64,000 nucleotides of DNA from Pseudomonadales bacterium (GCA_002708905.1 PAPM01000035.1:248001-312000); one strand, 5' to 3'. Positions 37,406 to 46,350 are shown, numbered from the stretch's first letter. Numbers and translations are program-made. Notes: generated by a model from the letters alone, not told the origin.

Positions 37406-37558
37406 ATGCGGTACTCGATCCTCGGTACCTGGACCACACTAGGTGACCCAACCAATGTTCATTCTCACGTTTGGGGGGAAGTGAGCAACATCAGTAATGA
37501 TAAGTATTGTCGACCTTACGAAAACATCCAGAAAGCTTTTAAACTTATTAGCAATTAA
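37406..37558 (+). CDS. Candidate small protein, 50 residues, unrecognised
   Basis: A 50-codon open frame from ATG 37406 to TAA 37558, beginning MRYSILGTWTTLGDPTNVHS and ending in KAFKLISN. AGGAG lies 7 bases before the ATG, a strong ribosome-binding site that is otherwise unexplained in this gap. The peptide has two tryptophans, two histidines and one cysteine, no membrane segment and no signal. I recognise no family. It sits in the 308-bp gap between two minus-strand genes, antisense to the terminator region. No upstream promoter was placed. It could also be chance. Confidence 0.4.
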   Translation: MRYSILGTWTTLGDPTNVHSHVWGEVSNISNDKYCRPYENIQKAFKLISN

Positions 37559-37613
37559 AAAAAAGCAATTCAAAAGCTTTGAGAATAAGGTTATGTAACC
37601 CGTACTTAACGTC

Positions 37614-38546
37614 CTATTGGTCTTGGCGCGAGTTAATGGGTGTCACCTTTTTGTCTTCTTTTGCGTTGTCAGGGTTATCCTGGACATTCACAGTTGACTC
37701 ACCCGCATCCGATTCGACCTGATTAGATTTAAACACAAGTGCGGGATCCTGCTCCACACCTGAATACACACCGCTGCCTTTCCAGGGAATTAATCTTTCC
37801 TGTTCATAGAGTTTGAAATCGATAAAGGGGTATTTGATGATCTCGAAATTGGGTGATTGATCGATCTCATAGGGCATACAAAGCACTGGGTGACGGCGCA
37901 GCAACTGGACCCCTTGCTCCCCTGTTATTTTCACCAATGGATAGACGGGAAACTGAATGAAGCCAAAGCACTCGGCCACAAAGGCCGCGGTTACGTTTTT
38001 GGTGTGTCGACCGGCCCAGCGACGGAACAGACTGCCTCGCCAGCCCACCGGGAGCAGGCTCCAGGGGAAGAAGAACCGCAGCAGATCAAATAAAAAACCA
38101 CCGCCTTTATGGGCTCCCAGGCGATTCACCCCAAACCGGATCACCTGGTTGGCGTCCTTCTCGCTGAGGCTTTTGGGACGGCAAAGCCGTAAATGGTCCT
38201 GTTCGTATTCGTTGAGGGGAGTGACGACGATACCTTCACCCAAGCGGGCTTCTATCAGTAATGGCGTATCCGGAGCACCATTGAAAAAGTGGCCGATGAT
38301 GGTCTTCAGGTCGCTGTCAATGATGTCCAGGGGACGACCCACATACAGTGCCGCATGGCTCCAGGGCGATTGCGTCACTGTCTGGATGGTTTTATCCGCT
38401 TTGCTGCTGCCTTCCACCAAAACCACATCACAGGGTTTGATTTCGGCGCGTATGCGGTCAAAGTCGCTGAGACCATGTTCCTTGGCTTCCCCCGTGCGGG
38501 TCAGCCACTCCAGTATGAATGCAATAAACTGTTTAAAAACCTGCAT
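37614..38546 (-). CDS. YiiX/YebB-like permuted papain-fold protein, probably lacking catalytic cysteine
   Basis: A 310-residue protein resembling the permuted NlpC/P60 (YiiX, peptidase C92-like) family. KPCDVVLVEGSSKADKTIQ opens the fold and SPWSHAALYVG carries the conserved histidine near residue 63. In relatives the nucleophile lies in a later CSSLIAEAF-type helix. The matching segment here is NVTAAFVAECF, with threonine and alanines in place of CSS, so the usual nucleophile seems lost; a cysteine occurs four to eight residues further on. The C-terminal 50 residues are charged and disordered-looking. It starts 30 bp after the class V aminotransferase stop, so they may be co-transcribed. Confidence 0.65.
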   Translation of the reverse strand: MQVFKQFIAFILEWLTRTGEAKEHGLSDFDRIRAEIKPCDVVLVEGSSKADKTIQTVTQSPWSHAALYVGRPLDIIDSDLKTIIGHFFNGAPDTPLLIEARLGEGIVVTPLNEYEQDHLRLCRPKSLSEKDANQVIRFGVNRLGAHKGGGFLFDLLRFFFPWSLLPVGWRGSLFRRWAGRHTKNVTAAFVAECFGFIQFPVYPLVKITGEQGVQLLRRHPVLCMPYEIDQSPNFEIIKYPFIDFKLYEQERLIPWKGSGVYSGVEQDPALVFKSNQVESDAGESTVNVQDNPDNAKEDKKVTPINSRQDQ

Positions 38547-38576
38547 ACCTTCTCCAGTAATCGCCCGATCCCATAG

Positions 38577-39704
38577 TCAGGCCGGAATAAGTTCAACCGC
38601 TGTGGTCAATACGCTTTCAGGTGTGTAGAAATGGGGTGAGAATCGGATTCCTCCGCCCCGACATGCGCAGACAACGCCCTGTTCTTTCAGGTGGGTGAAC
38701 AGGGATTCTGGCTCAATTTTGCGGTGCCGAAAAGTGATAATGCCCGAGCGCTGTGGGCGATGTATATCGGTGATCAGCTGGATGTCGTCTCTGGTGAGGA
38801 GGGCGTCTTCCAGTACCTTAACCTTGCCCATCAAGTCCTGTTGCACTTGATCCAGGCCATACTCCAGCAACAGGCTCAGGCTGGCATTGAGGGCATAGGC
38901 ACCCAGCATATTGGGGCTTCCACACTCAAAGCGCTTGGCATCATCGGCGATCTCCCATGATTTTAGATCATAATTGCCCCGATCTTTCACCATGTGCCAA
39001 CCAAATTGATTTAATGACAGGCGTTCGAGGGCGTTATCGCTGACGTAAAACAGTGCCAGGCCCTCCGGCCCGAGCATCCATTTGTGGCCATCGGCCACCA
39101 CGAAATCGGCTTGGTAACGGTTCACGTCAAAGGGCAGGGCACCGATACTTTGAATAGCGTCCACACAAAACAGGATGCCTCGATCGTGGCAGGCCTGACC
39201 CAGTACTTCGAGATCCAGCACCAGGCCAGTCCCATATTGAACAGAACTGACGGAAACCAAGCGTACTGAACTGTCCAGCGCGGCGATGATATTCTGCTCA
39301 GGTTGTTCGCCACTGAGCGGCGCCTCGATAATCTTTACCCCCTTGTTTTTAAGGGACTCCCATACAATTCGGTTGCTGGGGAATTCCTGGTCGGTAATGA
39401 CGATCTTGTCCCCGGCCTGCCAGTCCAGACCATAGGCAATGGCGGATAATCCTTCTGAGGTGTTCTTCTGAAGAGCAATATTGCGGGTGGAATGGGCGCC
39501 TATCAATTGGGCCATTTTTGCCCGCAACGCGTTTTCAGTCTTAAGCCAGACCGGATAGTCCCTGGCGCCTCGATGCATATTTTCGTCGGCGAATGTTTGC
39601 ACGGCTTCTGCCGTACGCTTTGGCCAGGGTGCTACCGCCGCGTGATTCAGGTAGTAAACTGCGGGGTCTAGGGGAAATTCCTGTTCCAGCAATAGTTTGG
39701 GCAC
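38577..39704 (-). CDS. Class V aminotransferase (cysteine desulfurase/lyase-like)
   Basis: A 375-residue PLP enzyme. VYYLNHAAVAPWP at the N-terminus, DKIVITDQEFPSNRIVWE, FCVDAIQSIGALPFDV with the PLP-contacting aspartate, and VADGHKWMLGPEGLALFYV with the Schiff-base lysine all fit the class V aminotransferase/cysteine desulfurase fold. It is closer to the small-substrate aminotransferase and lyase subgroup than to IscS, and no SufE or IscU is nearby. Substrate unknown. Divergent from a TetR gene with an 8-bp inverted repeat in the gap. Confidence 0.88.
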   Translation of the reverse strand: MPKLLLEQEFPLDPAVYYLNHAAVAPWPKRTAEAVQTFADENMHRGARDYPVWLKTENALRAKMAQLIGAHSTRNIALQKNTSEGLSAIAYGLDWQAGDKIVITDQEFPSNRIVWESLKNKGVKIIEAPLSGEQPEQNIIAALDSSVRLVSVSSVQYGTGLVLDLEVLGQACHDRGILFCVDAIQSIGALPFDVNRYQADFVVADGHKWMLGPEGLALFYVSDNALERLSLNQFGWHMVKDRGNYDLKSWEIADDAKRFECGSPNMLGAYALNASLSLLLEYGLDQVQQDLMGKVKVLEDALLTRDDIQLITDIHRPQRSGIITFRHRKIEPESLFTHLKEQGVVCACRGGGIRFSPHFYTPESVLTTAVELIPA

Positions 39705-39751
39705 GGCTTTGAATCCTCATTGTTGCGTCAGGATAGTCTATAGTGTGAAGG

Positions 39752-39773
39752 AGCGTGACTCAAAGGTCACGCT
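39752..39773. repeat. Inverted repeat in the aminotransferase/TetR divergent gap
   Basis: AGCGTGAC and GTCACGCT form perfect 8-bp arms around TCAAAG. Neither strand has a T-run after it, so it looks more like a regulator-binding site than a terminator. Confidence 0.5.
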
Positions 39774-39872
39774 GTATGAATTGACGTGGTTGTCCGACAA
39801 CCAGCTGATCTATAAGGCTAATGTGTTCAAAAAAACACTTTATGGCCTTCAAGTAATAGGAAATAGCGCTCA

Positions 39873-39902
39873 AATTGCGCATAATTGCGCACCAAATTGC
39901 GG
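39873..39902 (+). repeat. Three AATTGCGS repeats just upstream of TetR gene
   Basis: AATTGCGC occurs at 39873 and 39883 and AATTGCGG at 39895, 10 and 12 bp apart, ending 17 bp before the TetR start codon. Helical spacing suggests a repeated binding site, perhaps for autoregulation. Confidence 0.45.
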
Positions 39903-39919
39903 TATCGGAGTTTAGGTAG

Positions 39920-40549
39920 ATGAGTGATTTGCAGAAAGCCAGCCAAAAAGCCCAGGAGTTTCGCAAGCGTGAGGAGGAGATCCTCGAGCGAGCCCAGGAA
40001 TTATTCATCGCCAACGGGGAAGACAAAGTCACCGTTGAGATGATTGCCGATGCAGTCAATATTGGCAAAGGCACGATCTACAAGCATTTCGAAACCAAAG
40101 ATGAAATTTATCTGCGCCTTATGATTCGGTATGAGGAAGAATTGGCGGAGATGTTCGACCGGCTCAATGAAGGCGACACCAAGGATCGCGCCAAGCTGGC
40201 GAAGGACTACTTTTCCTTCCGCATGAAAGATCCGGAGAAGTATGCCCTGTTTGATCGACTTGAACATAAACTGACCAATCGGACCTCCTGTCCTGATCTG
40301 GTCTCCAAGCTCCATGAAATCCGCGCCAGCAACCTGGACAAGCTGGCCAGCGAAATCAAGTCCAAGATCGACGACGGCACCCTCGAGGATGTGCCGCCGT
40401 ATTTCCATATCTTTGCCGCCTGGGCGTTGGTTCATGGCGCCGTGGCGCTCTACCATTCCAAGTTTTACCAGGAATTCATTGAGGACAAGGAAGGCTTTTT
40501 CAACTTTCTGGCGGATGTGGGGATTCGCATGGGCAACCGCCGCAAGTAA
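39920..40549 (+). CDS. TetR-family transcriptional regulator
   Basis: A 209-residue regulator. The helix-turn-helix covers about residues 15-62, with MIADAVNIGKGTIYKHFETKDEIY as the recognition part in two overlapping halves. The C-terminal domain contains RMKDPEKYALFDRLEHKL and HIFAAWALVHGAVALYHSKF, a helical ligand pocket without known specificity. AATTGCG repeats lie immediately upstream. Targets may include itself, the divergent aminotransferase gene or the lipoprotein gene 50 bp downstream. Confidence 0.87.
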   Translation: MSDLQKASQKAQEFRKREEEILERAQELFIANGEDKVTVEMIADAVNIGKGTIYKHFETKDEIYLRLMIRYEEELAEMFDRLNEGDTKDRAKLAKDYFSFRMKDPEKYALFDRLEHKLTNRTSCPDLVSKLHEIRASNLDKLASEIKSKIDDGTLEDVPPYFHIFAAWALVHGAVALYHSKFYQEFIEDKEGFFNFLADVGIRMGNRRK

Positions 40550-40599
40550 GCCCAGCCTCAACTATACTGTTGGGTATCTGTGTTTTAAGGAGCATGGTT

Positions 40600-41262
40600 G
40601 TGCTGACCAGATACCTGATATCGGGATTGTTCGCCGGGATGTTGCTGGGCCTGGGCGGCTGCTCATCGGATTCGTACCTTGCCCAATCGTCAACATCGAC
40701 GTTTGACAACCTGTCACCGGTGGGAAGCCGGCAGGTTACCCGTGAGCAGCAGTTGGTGTTAGCCAGCCATTATAATATTCAGATTGCCTATGCTGCAGAC
40801 GGACGCTCAACGGAGTTCATCAAGGATCTCAATTTGAGTGCCCGTGACAGCCTTGCCCGTCATATGAAGCGTTATTTCTCCCATGTCCGGGTTGACGAGG
40901 AGGCTCAATCCCTCGCTCAGGCGCTGCAGCATGCCAAAACCCAGCGCGCCCAATTGTTGATGTACCCGAGGGTGGAAAATTGGCCCAACATTGAGCCCAT
41001 TCGGGTTCAGGAATGTAAGGATAAGGACGGAAACAAGAAGACCAGTGTGGGTCAATGTGAGCCTACCAAAGAGTCGGATTCAGATGAGCTGGTGGTTAAC
41101 GTCGGCATCTATGATGTGCTTTCCGGCATGCACCTCGATTCTATTCACGCCCGCTCCCGGCGCGGGATGGCCTCCTATCTGTTTGAGAACAGTGACCAGG
41201 AGCTGGATGAGTTAAGCCGCATGATCGTGATGCGTTTGACTTCAAACTCGAATGGCTATTGA
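40600..41262 (+). CDS. DUF4823 lipoprotein
   Basis: A 220-residue predicted lipoprotein from the GTG at 40600, 7 bases after AAGGAG; an ATG at 40594 lies too close to that site. The signal peptide MLTRYLISGLFAGMLLGLGG ends in the lipobox LGGC, with the lipid-bearing cysteine before SSDSY, so no inner-membrane retention Asp at +2. The mature part includes LLMYPRVENWPNIEPI and VNVGIYDVLSGMHLDSI, as in DUF4823 proteins of Pseudomonas and relatives. Function unknown. The Lol system at the start of the window would sort it to the outer membrane. Confidence 0.8.
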   Translation: MLTRYLISGLFAGMLLGLGGCSSDSYLAQSSTSTFDNLSPVGSRQVTREQQLVLASHYNIQIAYAADGRSTEFIKDLNLSARDSLARHMKRYFSHVRVDEEAQSLAQALQHAKTQRAQLLMYPRVENWPNIEPIRVQECKDKDGNKKTSVGQCEPTKESDSDELVVNVGIYDVLSGMHLDSIHARSRRGMASYLFENSDQELDELSRMIVMRLTSNSNGY

Positions 41263-41303
41263 ACGTTGTGCTTTTAACATTCAATGATGTTAAGATTAAG
41301 TTG

Positions 41304-41337
41304 TCCTACAGTAATACAAATCCTGCAGTAATATAAA
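41304..41337 (+). repeat. Tandem 17-bp repeat, two copies
   Basis: Two adjacent 17-base units, TCCTACAGTAATACAAA and TCCTGCAGTAATATAAA, match at 15 positions. They lie in the 207-bp gap before the hybrid kinase gene. Confidence 0.7.
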
Positions 41338-41342
41338 AATAA

Positions 41343-41384
41343 ACAAGTGACTACGTACAAACAAGCGACTACGTAAGCGACCAC
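41343..41384 (+). repeat. Imperfect direct repeats ACAAGYGACTACGTA
   Basis: ACAAGTGACTACGTA at 41343 and ACAAGCGACTACGTA at 41361 differ at one base. A shortened copy (AAGCGACCAC) follows at 41375 and a diverged copy (AAGCGACTATTCGT) at about 41430. They may be regulator-binding sites for the downstream kinase gene. Confidence 0.6.
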
Positions 41385-41469
41385 ATTAGGTGTCAGGGAT
41401 GTACACAGCGAACATCATATATAGGCGCAAAGCGACTATTCGTGTCTCCGGGCGAACGGGGGAACGGGA

Positions 41470-43902
41470 GTGAAGCACCTGTTCGATCGATTGTCGGTAG
41501 CCAATAAGTTGGTGCTGATTAATCTGGTAGTGGTTATCTCCGCCCTGAGCTCTGCTTTCCTGTTTTTTATATTCTCCGAGCGCACAGAGCATCGAAATCA
41601 TTTTATTGCAGACCTGCGTGAGCACAGCCAGGTGCTGGCATCCATTCTGGCGCCCACCCTGGAGAGCGATGACATCGTTCAGGCTGAACGAATTCTTGCG
41701 GCCAATGCTCTCAGTCAGGGGATTATTGAAGTTATTCTATTTGACCAAAATCGACGGGTCTTGGCGTATTACAATCGTGATAACCGCCCGCTGGAAGAGA
41801 CTGAATATGCCTATCTTTACGGTGGGCGCCTGCAATGGCCGGATGACAATAACAGCTCAGTCGTGTTTTCCCGTCAGGGTGTGTTTCTGTTCGTGCGGAT
41901 TCCTTATGGTGACGGCCTGGAGGGTGGTTTGTTCGTCCATTCCTCCCTGGAAGGCAGTGCTGCCAGTCAGGGGCATGGTACCTGGATTTTTTTCGGCGTG
42001 TTTATGTGCGCTTTACTGGTCTCCCTGCTGATTATCCGGCGCATGATTGTCTTGATCACCGAGCCCATTCACAAGGTGCTGGGGGCGGTAAAAGCGGTCG
42101 GTGATGAAGGTAACTATGCGGTTCGGGTTGAGGGTAATACCGAGGACGAACTGGGTGAGCTGGCGGAGGCCTTCAATGAGATGTTGCAGGCCATCGGCGA
42201 TCGGGATGCGGAGATCAGCAAGCAGCACCTCAAGCTGGAAGTGGAAGTTCAGGAGCGCACTCACGAACTGAGCATCACCAACGAGAATCTTGAGAAAACC
42301 GTAAAAGCACTGCAGCAGGCCAATCGGGCTATTCGTATATCAGAGGAAAACAAGCGCATTGCCGAAGCCAGTGCCCGCTCCAAGGCCCATTTCCTTGCCA
42401 ATATGAGTCATGAGCTTCGTACCCCCATGAATGGAGTGCTGGGAATGTTGTCCCTGTTGCAGGACACGGAATTGAATGAGGAGCAGCGTGAGTATCTCGG
42501 AGTGGCCTATGAGTCCGGCCATGTCCTGTTGGAGTTGATCAATAATGTGCTGGACCTTTCCAAGATTGAGCAGGGCAAGCTGATTCTGGAAGCCATTCCC
42601 TTTGATTTGCGCAGCAGCCTGGAGGAAGTGTTTACCATCGTAGCCGAGTCAGCGCAAAGCAAGGGATTGGAACTGGCTTTGGACTGGACGCCCTCCACGC
42701 CGACCAAGGTAATCGGTGACCCGGTTCGGTTTAAGCAGTTGTTGTTGAATCTGGTGGGCAATGCCATCAAGTTTACCCAAAGTGGCCATGTGTTGGTGAC
42801 GTTCCGGATGGTCGGGGATTTTGGTACCCGCAAACGGTACCGGTTTGAAGTTTGTGATACCGGAGTGGGTATTAAAGACGAAGTGGCCGGCCTGATTTTT
42901 GAGAAGTTCTCCCAGGCTGATGTTTCCACCACCCGGGAGTTTGGCGGCACGGGTTTGGGGTTGGCGCTGTGCAAGCAACTAACCCGTCTAATGGAAGGGC
43001 AAATCGGTGTTCACAGCGAGTATGGGGAAGGCAGCACCTTCTGGTTTGAAGTCTATTTTCAGGAACAATCCGGTTCTGCGGATGCAAAGCGTTGGATGGA
43101 ACCGGACTCTGCCCGTTTTCTGTTGCTGGAGCCCAGCCGTGCTTCGCAATCCAGTTTTGCTTCGTATCTCGGCTCTATGGGGGCCAAAACCGATGCGGTA
43201 TCGGATATTGAAAGTTTTGTCGGCCGCATTGAATCGGGAGAACGCGATTACCACGGCGTAATTCTGAGCCTGAATGCCGGAGTGGAGGTGGTACGCTCCA
43301 TGTTGGTGGCAAGTCTGTTGACCCAGCGCTTCAGTAATGCCCAGATCTTGCTGAGCGGGACGACTCATCAACGGCAGTTGTTGTCAGCGGAGGAGCGTCT
43401 ACAGCACACCTATGTAGTGAAACCCCTGCGCTTTGAGCGATTGCTTTCCGCGTTGGAGGATGCCGTGGGAGAGAAAGTCACCCGGGATTCCGTTCAGGCC
43501 AGTGACGGTAAAGTGATTCCACTACAGAACCGTCGCTTGCTGGTAGTGGAGGATAACAAGGTAAATCAACAGGTGGCCCGCGGTCGTCTGGAGCGAATGG
43601 GCTTTGATGTTCACGTTGCAGAGAACGGCGCGGCTGCTCTGGAAATGCTTAACCGGGAACACTACGATTTGATATTTATGGATTGCCAGATGCCGGTGCT
43701 GGATGGCTATCAGGCAACTCGCCGGATACGGGAAACAGAGGAGCGGAGCAGTGGCAGGCGAATACCCATTGTTGCCATGACTGCGCACGCTATGGCCGGA
43801 GACCGGGAACAGTGCATTAAAGCGGGGATGGATGATTATGTCTCCAAGCCCTTCAGGACAGCAGAATTAAAATCTATATTGGAACGATGGTTAAAGCGAT
43901 AA
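41470..43902 (+). CDS. Hybrid sensor histidine kinase/response regulator
   Basis: An 810-residue membrane sensor. Two helices (about 13-36 and 167-190) flank a 130-residue periplasmic domain. HAMP follows (about 188-240) and then a short coiled coil. HisKA has the phospho-accepting histidine at residue 314 in [17 protein letters not shown]. The HATPase has [13 protein letters not shown] and [15 protein letters not shown] receiver-like segment (about 545-670) lacks a clear phosphorylatable aspartate and looks degenerate. A true receiver ends the protein, with [14 protein letters not shown] and the aspartate near residue 738 in [15 protein letters not shown]. There is no HPt domain, so a separate one is needed. 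Overall it resembles BarA/GacS. Output unknown. Confidence 0.92.
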   Translation: MKHLFDRLSVANKLVLINLVVVISALSSAFLFFIFSERTEHRNHFIADLREHSQVLASILAPTLESDDIVQAERILAANALSQGIIEVILFDQNRRVLAYYNRDNRPLEETEYAYLYGGRLQWPDDNNSSVVFSRQGVFLFVRIPYGDGLEGGLFVHSSLEGSAASQGHGTWIFFGVFMCALLVSLLIIRRMIVLITEPIHKVLGAVKAVGDEGNYAVRVEGNTEDELGELAEAFNEMLQAIGDRDAEISKQHLKLEVEVQERTHELSITNENLEKTVKALQQANRAIRISEENKRIAEASARSKAHFLANMSHELRTPMNGVLGMLSLLQDTELNEEQREYLGVAYESGHVLLELINNVLDLSKIEQGKLILEAIPFDLRSSLEEVFTIVAESAQSKGLELALDWTPSTPTKVIGDPVRFKQLLLNLVGNAIKFTQSGHVLVTFRMVGDFGTRKRYRFEVCDTGVGIKDEVAGLIFEKFSQADVSTTREFGGTGLGLALCKQLTRLMEGQIGVHSEYGEGSTFWFEVYFQEQSGSADAKRWMEPDSARFLLLEPSRASQSSFASYLGSMGAKTDAVSDIESFVGRIESGERDYHGVILSLNAGVEVVRSMLVASLLTQRFSNAQILLSGTTHQRQLLSAEERLQHTYVVKPLRFERLLSALEDAVGEKVTRDSVQASDGKVIPLQNRRLLVVEDNKVNQQVARGRLERMGFDVHVAENGAAALEMLNREHYDLIFMDCQMPVLDGYQATRRIRETEERSSGRRIPIVAMTAHAMAGDREQCIKAGMDDYVSKPFRTAELKSILERWLKR

Positions 43903-43951
43903 TGTGGAACGGGGCCCTCATCAAGCAGGACCGTCATCGAACAGGAGCGTC

Positions 43952-44518
43952 ATGAAAGACAAAATTAATCTGAATGACCTGGCCGGCAAGGTGACGCAGT
44001 CAGGTCAAAGCGAGAAGAAACTGCCACCGTTGGAGAAGTGGAGCCCGCCGTTCAGTGGCGATCTGGATATGCGCATCCAGCGGGACGGTAAATGGTTTTA
44101 CCTGGGTTCTGAAATCAAGCGTCAGGCCCTGGTAAATTTGTTTTCCACTATTTTGCTGCGGGAAGGGGATGAATACTTCCTGATTACCCCGGTTGAAAAG
44201 TACCGCATTCAGGTGGAAGATGCTCCCTTTGTGGCTGTGTTGGTTGAGCAGGTGGAAGGCGAGAGAGGCCCTGCACTCAGGTTCGAAACCAATGTCGGCG
44301 ATATTGTGGTTGCTGGCCCAGAACATCCCATTCGGGTGGAAGTGGATGATGAAACCGGTGAACCCGCGCCGTATATTCTGGTACGCAAGAACCTGGAAGC
44401 GTTGATTTCCCGAAATGTGTTTTATCAATTGGTCGATCAGGCGGAGATGCAGGAAGGTACCAGCAATGAGCTGTTTATTGTCAGTGATGGACAGAAGTTC
44501 AGTTTAGGGCGTTTCTAG
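43952..44518 (+). CDS. DUF1285 protein
   Basis: A 188-residue cytoplasmic protein of the DUF1285 family. PPLEKWSPPFSGDLDMRI, DGKWFYLGSEIKRQALVNLF and REGDEYFLITPVEKYRIQV are the conserved blocks, and LISRNVFYQLVDQAEM lies near the C-terminus. No function is established. The ATG at 43952 follows AGGAG by 4 bases; the frame extends upstream without a signal. It starts 49 bp after the hybrid kinase, so the two may be co-transcribed. Confidence 0.87.
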   Translation: MKDKINLNDLAGKVTQSGQSEKKLPPLEKWSPPFSGDLDMRIQRDGKWFYLGSEIKRQALVNLFSTILLREGDEYFLITPVEKYRIQVEDAPFVAVLVEQVEGERGPALRFETNVGDIVVAGPEHPIRVEVDDETGEPAPYILVRKNLEALISRNVFYQLVDQAEMQEGTSNELFIVSDGQKFSLGRF

Positions 44519-44554
44519 CTTATCGGGTTTCAGCCTGTCTCTGAATATATCTCT

Positions 44555-44594
44555 GAAAGAAAGAGAGCAGGCCAAAGCCTGCTCTTTTTCTTTC
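44555..44594. terminator. Bidirectional intrinsic terminator
   Basis: An 18-bp stem with one mismatch (GAAAGAAAGAGAGCAGGC with its partner) around a CAAA loop, purine-rich on one arm and T-rich on the other. Shared by DUF1285 and the convergent ETF-QO gene. Confidence 0.88.
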
Positions 44595-44604
44595 ACCATT
44601 CCCG

Positions 44605-46245
44605 TTACATGTTAGGGTAATTGGGGCCGCCTGTACCTTCCGGAACCACCCAGGTAATATTCTGGCTGGGGTCCTTGATGTCGCAGGTTTTGCAGTGTAC
44701 GCAATTCTGGGCATTGATCTGGAAGCGCTTGCTGCCGTCATCCTTGTCCACAACTTCATAAACACCGGCAGGGCAATAGCGCTGTGCCGGTTCGGCCCAT
44801 TTTTCCAGGTTCACCTTGATGGGAATATCCGCATCAGCCAGCTTCAGGTGGCAAGGCTGGTCTTCTTCGTGGTTGGTGTTCGACAGGAACACCGACCCCA
44901 GCTTGTCGAAGCTCAGTTTGCCGTCGGGCTTGGGGTAGCTGATCGGCGAGAAATTGGCAGCGGGTTTGATGCACGCGTAATCCGGAGTGGTGTCGTGCAG
45001 GTTCACTGGCAGTTTGCCATTGAAGATGTTCTGGTCGATGAAGTTGAACGCCGCACCGATGAAAGTACCAAACTTGTGCATGGCGGCACCGAAGTTACGG
45101 CTGCGGAACAATTCGTCGAACACCCAGGAGTTTTCGAACTTGGTGGTGAAGCTGGTCAGTTCACTTGGGGCTGTTTCCTGAGCCAGGCCTTCAGCAATGG
45201 CTTCGGCCGCCAACATGCCGCTCTTCATGGCGGTGTGGGTGCCTTTGATCTTGCTGAAGTTCAGGGTGCCGGCATCACAGCCGATCAGCAAACCACCCGG
45301 GAACGTCATCTTGGGCAGGGAGTGCAGGCCACCTTTGATAACCGCACGGGCACCGTAGGAAACACGCTTGCCGCCTTCCAGAGTTCCAGCGAACAGCGGA
45401 TGATGCTTCATGCGCTGGAATTCGTCGAAGGGGCTCAGGTAAGGGTTGTCGTAGTTCAGGTCGGTAATCAGACCCACAACCACCTGGTTGTTCTCAGTGT
45501 GGTACAGGAAGAAACCACCAGTGGCTCCGTTTTCCGCCAGCGGCCAGCCGGCGCCGTGTACCACCAGGCCTTCCTGGTGTTTGGCTGGATCGATGTCCCA
45601 CAATTCCTTGATACCAATCCCGTAGTGCTGTGGGTCTTTACCGGCATCCAGGTTGAATTTCTTGATCAGCTCTTTACCCAGGTGACCGCGGCAACCTTCG
45701 GAGAAGATGGTGTATTTGGCGTGCAGTTCAAAGCCGGGCTGGTAGCTGGCTTTCTGCTCGCCGTTGTGCGATACGCCCATGTCACCAGTGGCAACACCTT
45801 TGACGCTGCCATCTTCATTAAACAGCACTTCAGCCGCAGCGAAGCCGGGATAGATTTCCACACCCAGACCTTCAGCCTGTTCCCCCAGCCAGCGACACAC
45901 ATTGCCCAGGCTCACGATGTAGTTGCCATCGTTGTGCATGGGTTTGGGAATGCCGAAGTGAGGTACTTTGGAGGCCTTGGTGTCGCTGGTAAGGAAGTAA
46001 ACTTCATCACCTTTAACAGGCACATTCAGGGGTGCACCCAATTCTTTCCAGTTGGGGAACAGCTCATCCATGGCACGAGGTTCGATGACGGCGCCGGAGA
46101 GGATGTGTGCTCCCACTTCGGAACCTTTTTCCACCACACAAACGGTGATTTCTTCGTTCAGCTGTTTCAGTTTGCATGCAGTCGACAGTCCGGCGGGACC
46201 CGCCCCCACGATGACTACATCATATTCCATCGATTCACGTTCCAT
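44605..46245 (-). CDS. Electron transfer flavoprotein-ubiquinone oxidoreductase
   Basis: A 546-residue membrane-associated flavoprotein that passes electrons from ETF, reduced by acyl-CoA and other dehydrogenases, to ubiquinone. The FAD site VVIVGAGPAGLSTACKLKQL lies at residue 10. The C-terminus carries the [4Fe-4S] ligands CPAGVYEV and CVHCKTCDIKDPSQNI, ending WVVPEGTGGPNYPNM as in other ETF-QO proteins. The gene is often called etfD. Its partners etfA and etfB are not in the window, although they adjoin it in Pseudomonas. Two ATG codons five residues apart are possible starts. The acyl-CoA dehydrogenase at the window end would feed it. Confidence 0.95.
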   Translation of the reverse strand: MERESMEYDVVIVGAGPAGLSTACKLKQLNEEITVCVVEKGSEVGAHILSGAVIEPRAMDELFPNWKELGAPLNVPVKGDEVYFLTSDTKASKVPHFGIPKPMHNDGNYIVSLGNVCRWLGEQAEGLGVEIYPGFAAAEVLFNEDGSVKGVATGDMGVSHNGEQKASYQPGFELHAKYTIFSEGCRGHLGKELIKKFNLDAGKDPQHYGIGIKELWDIDPAKHQEGLVVHGAGWPLAENGATGGFFLYHTENNQVVVGLITDLNYDNPYLSPFDEFQRMKHHPLFAGTLEGGKRVSYGARAVIKGGLHSLPKMTFPGGLLIGCDAGTLNFSKIKGTHTAMKSGMLAAEAIAEGLAQETAPSELTSFTTKFENSWVFDELFRSRNFGAAMHKFGTFIGAAFNFIDQNIFNGKLPVNLHDTTPDYACIKPAANFSPISYPKPDGKLSFDKLGSVFLSNTNHEEDQPCHLKLADADIPIKVNLEKWAEPAQRYCPAGVYEVVDKDDGSKRFQINAQNCVHCKTCDIKDPSQNITWVVPEGTGGPNYPNM

Positions 46246-46320
46246 AGCGTGTCTCCTCTGGCAAGCCTATGGATAAATTCAGGTAGGGCGGCCGAGCAAT
46301 TGGCCCAATCTGGATGGCCC

Positions 46321-46350
46321 CGAAATATATTGGATCGAAATATATTGGAT
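46321..46350 (-). repeat. Perfect tandem 15-bp repeat upstream of ETF-QO
   Basis: CGAAATATATTGGAT occurs twice without a gap, about 75 bp upstream of the ETF-QO start. Each unit contains the palindrome AATATATT. It could be a duplicated operator or AT-rich promoter element. A 6-bp GC stem (CGCCCG/CGGGCG) lies beside it at 46358-46379. Confidence 0.7.

Noticed and set aside
41304-41384. Tandem repeats as a CRISPR array
   Set aside because: Units are directly adjacent or almost so, have no uniform spacers, and there are no cas genes.
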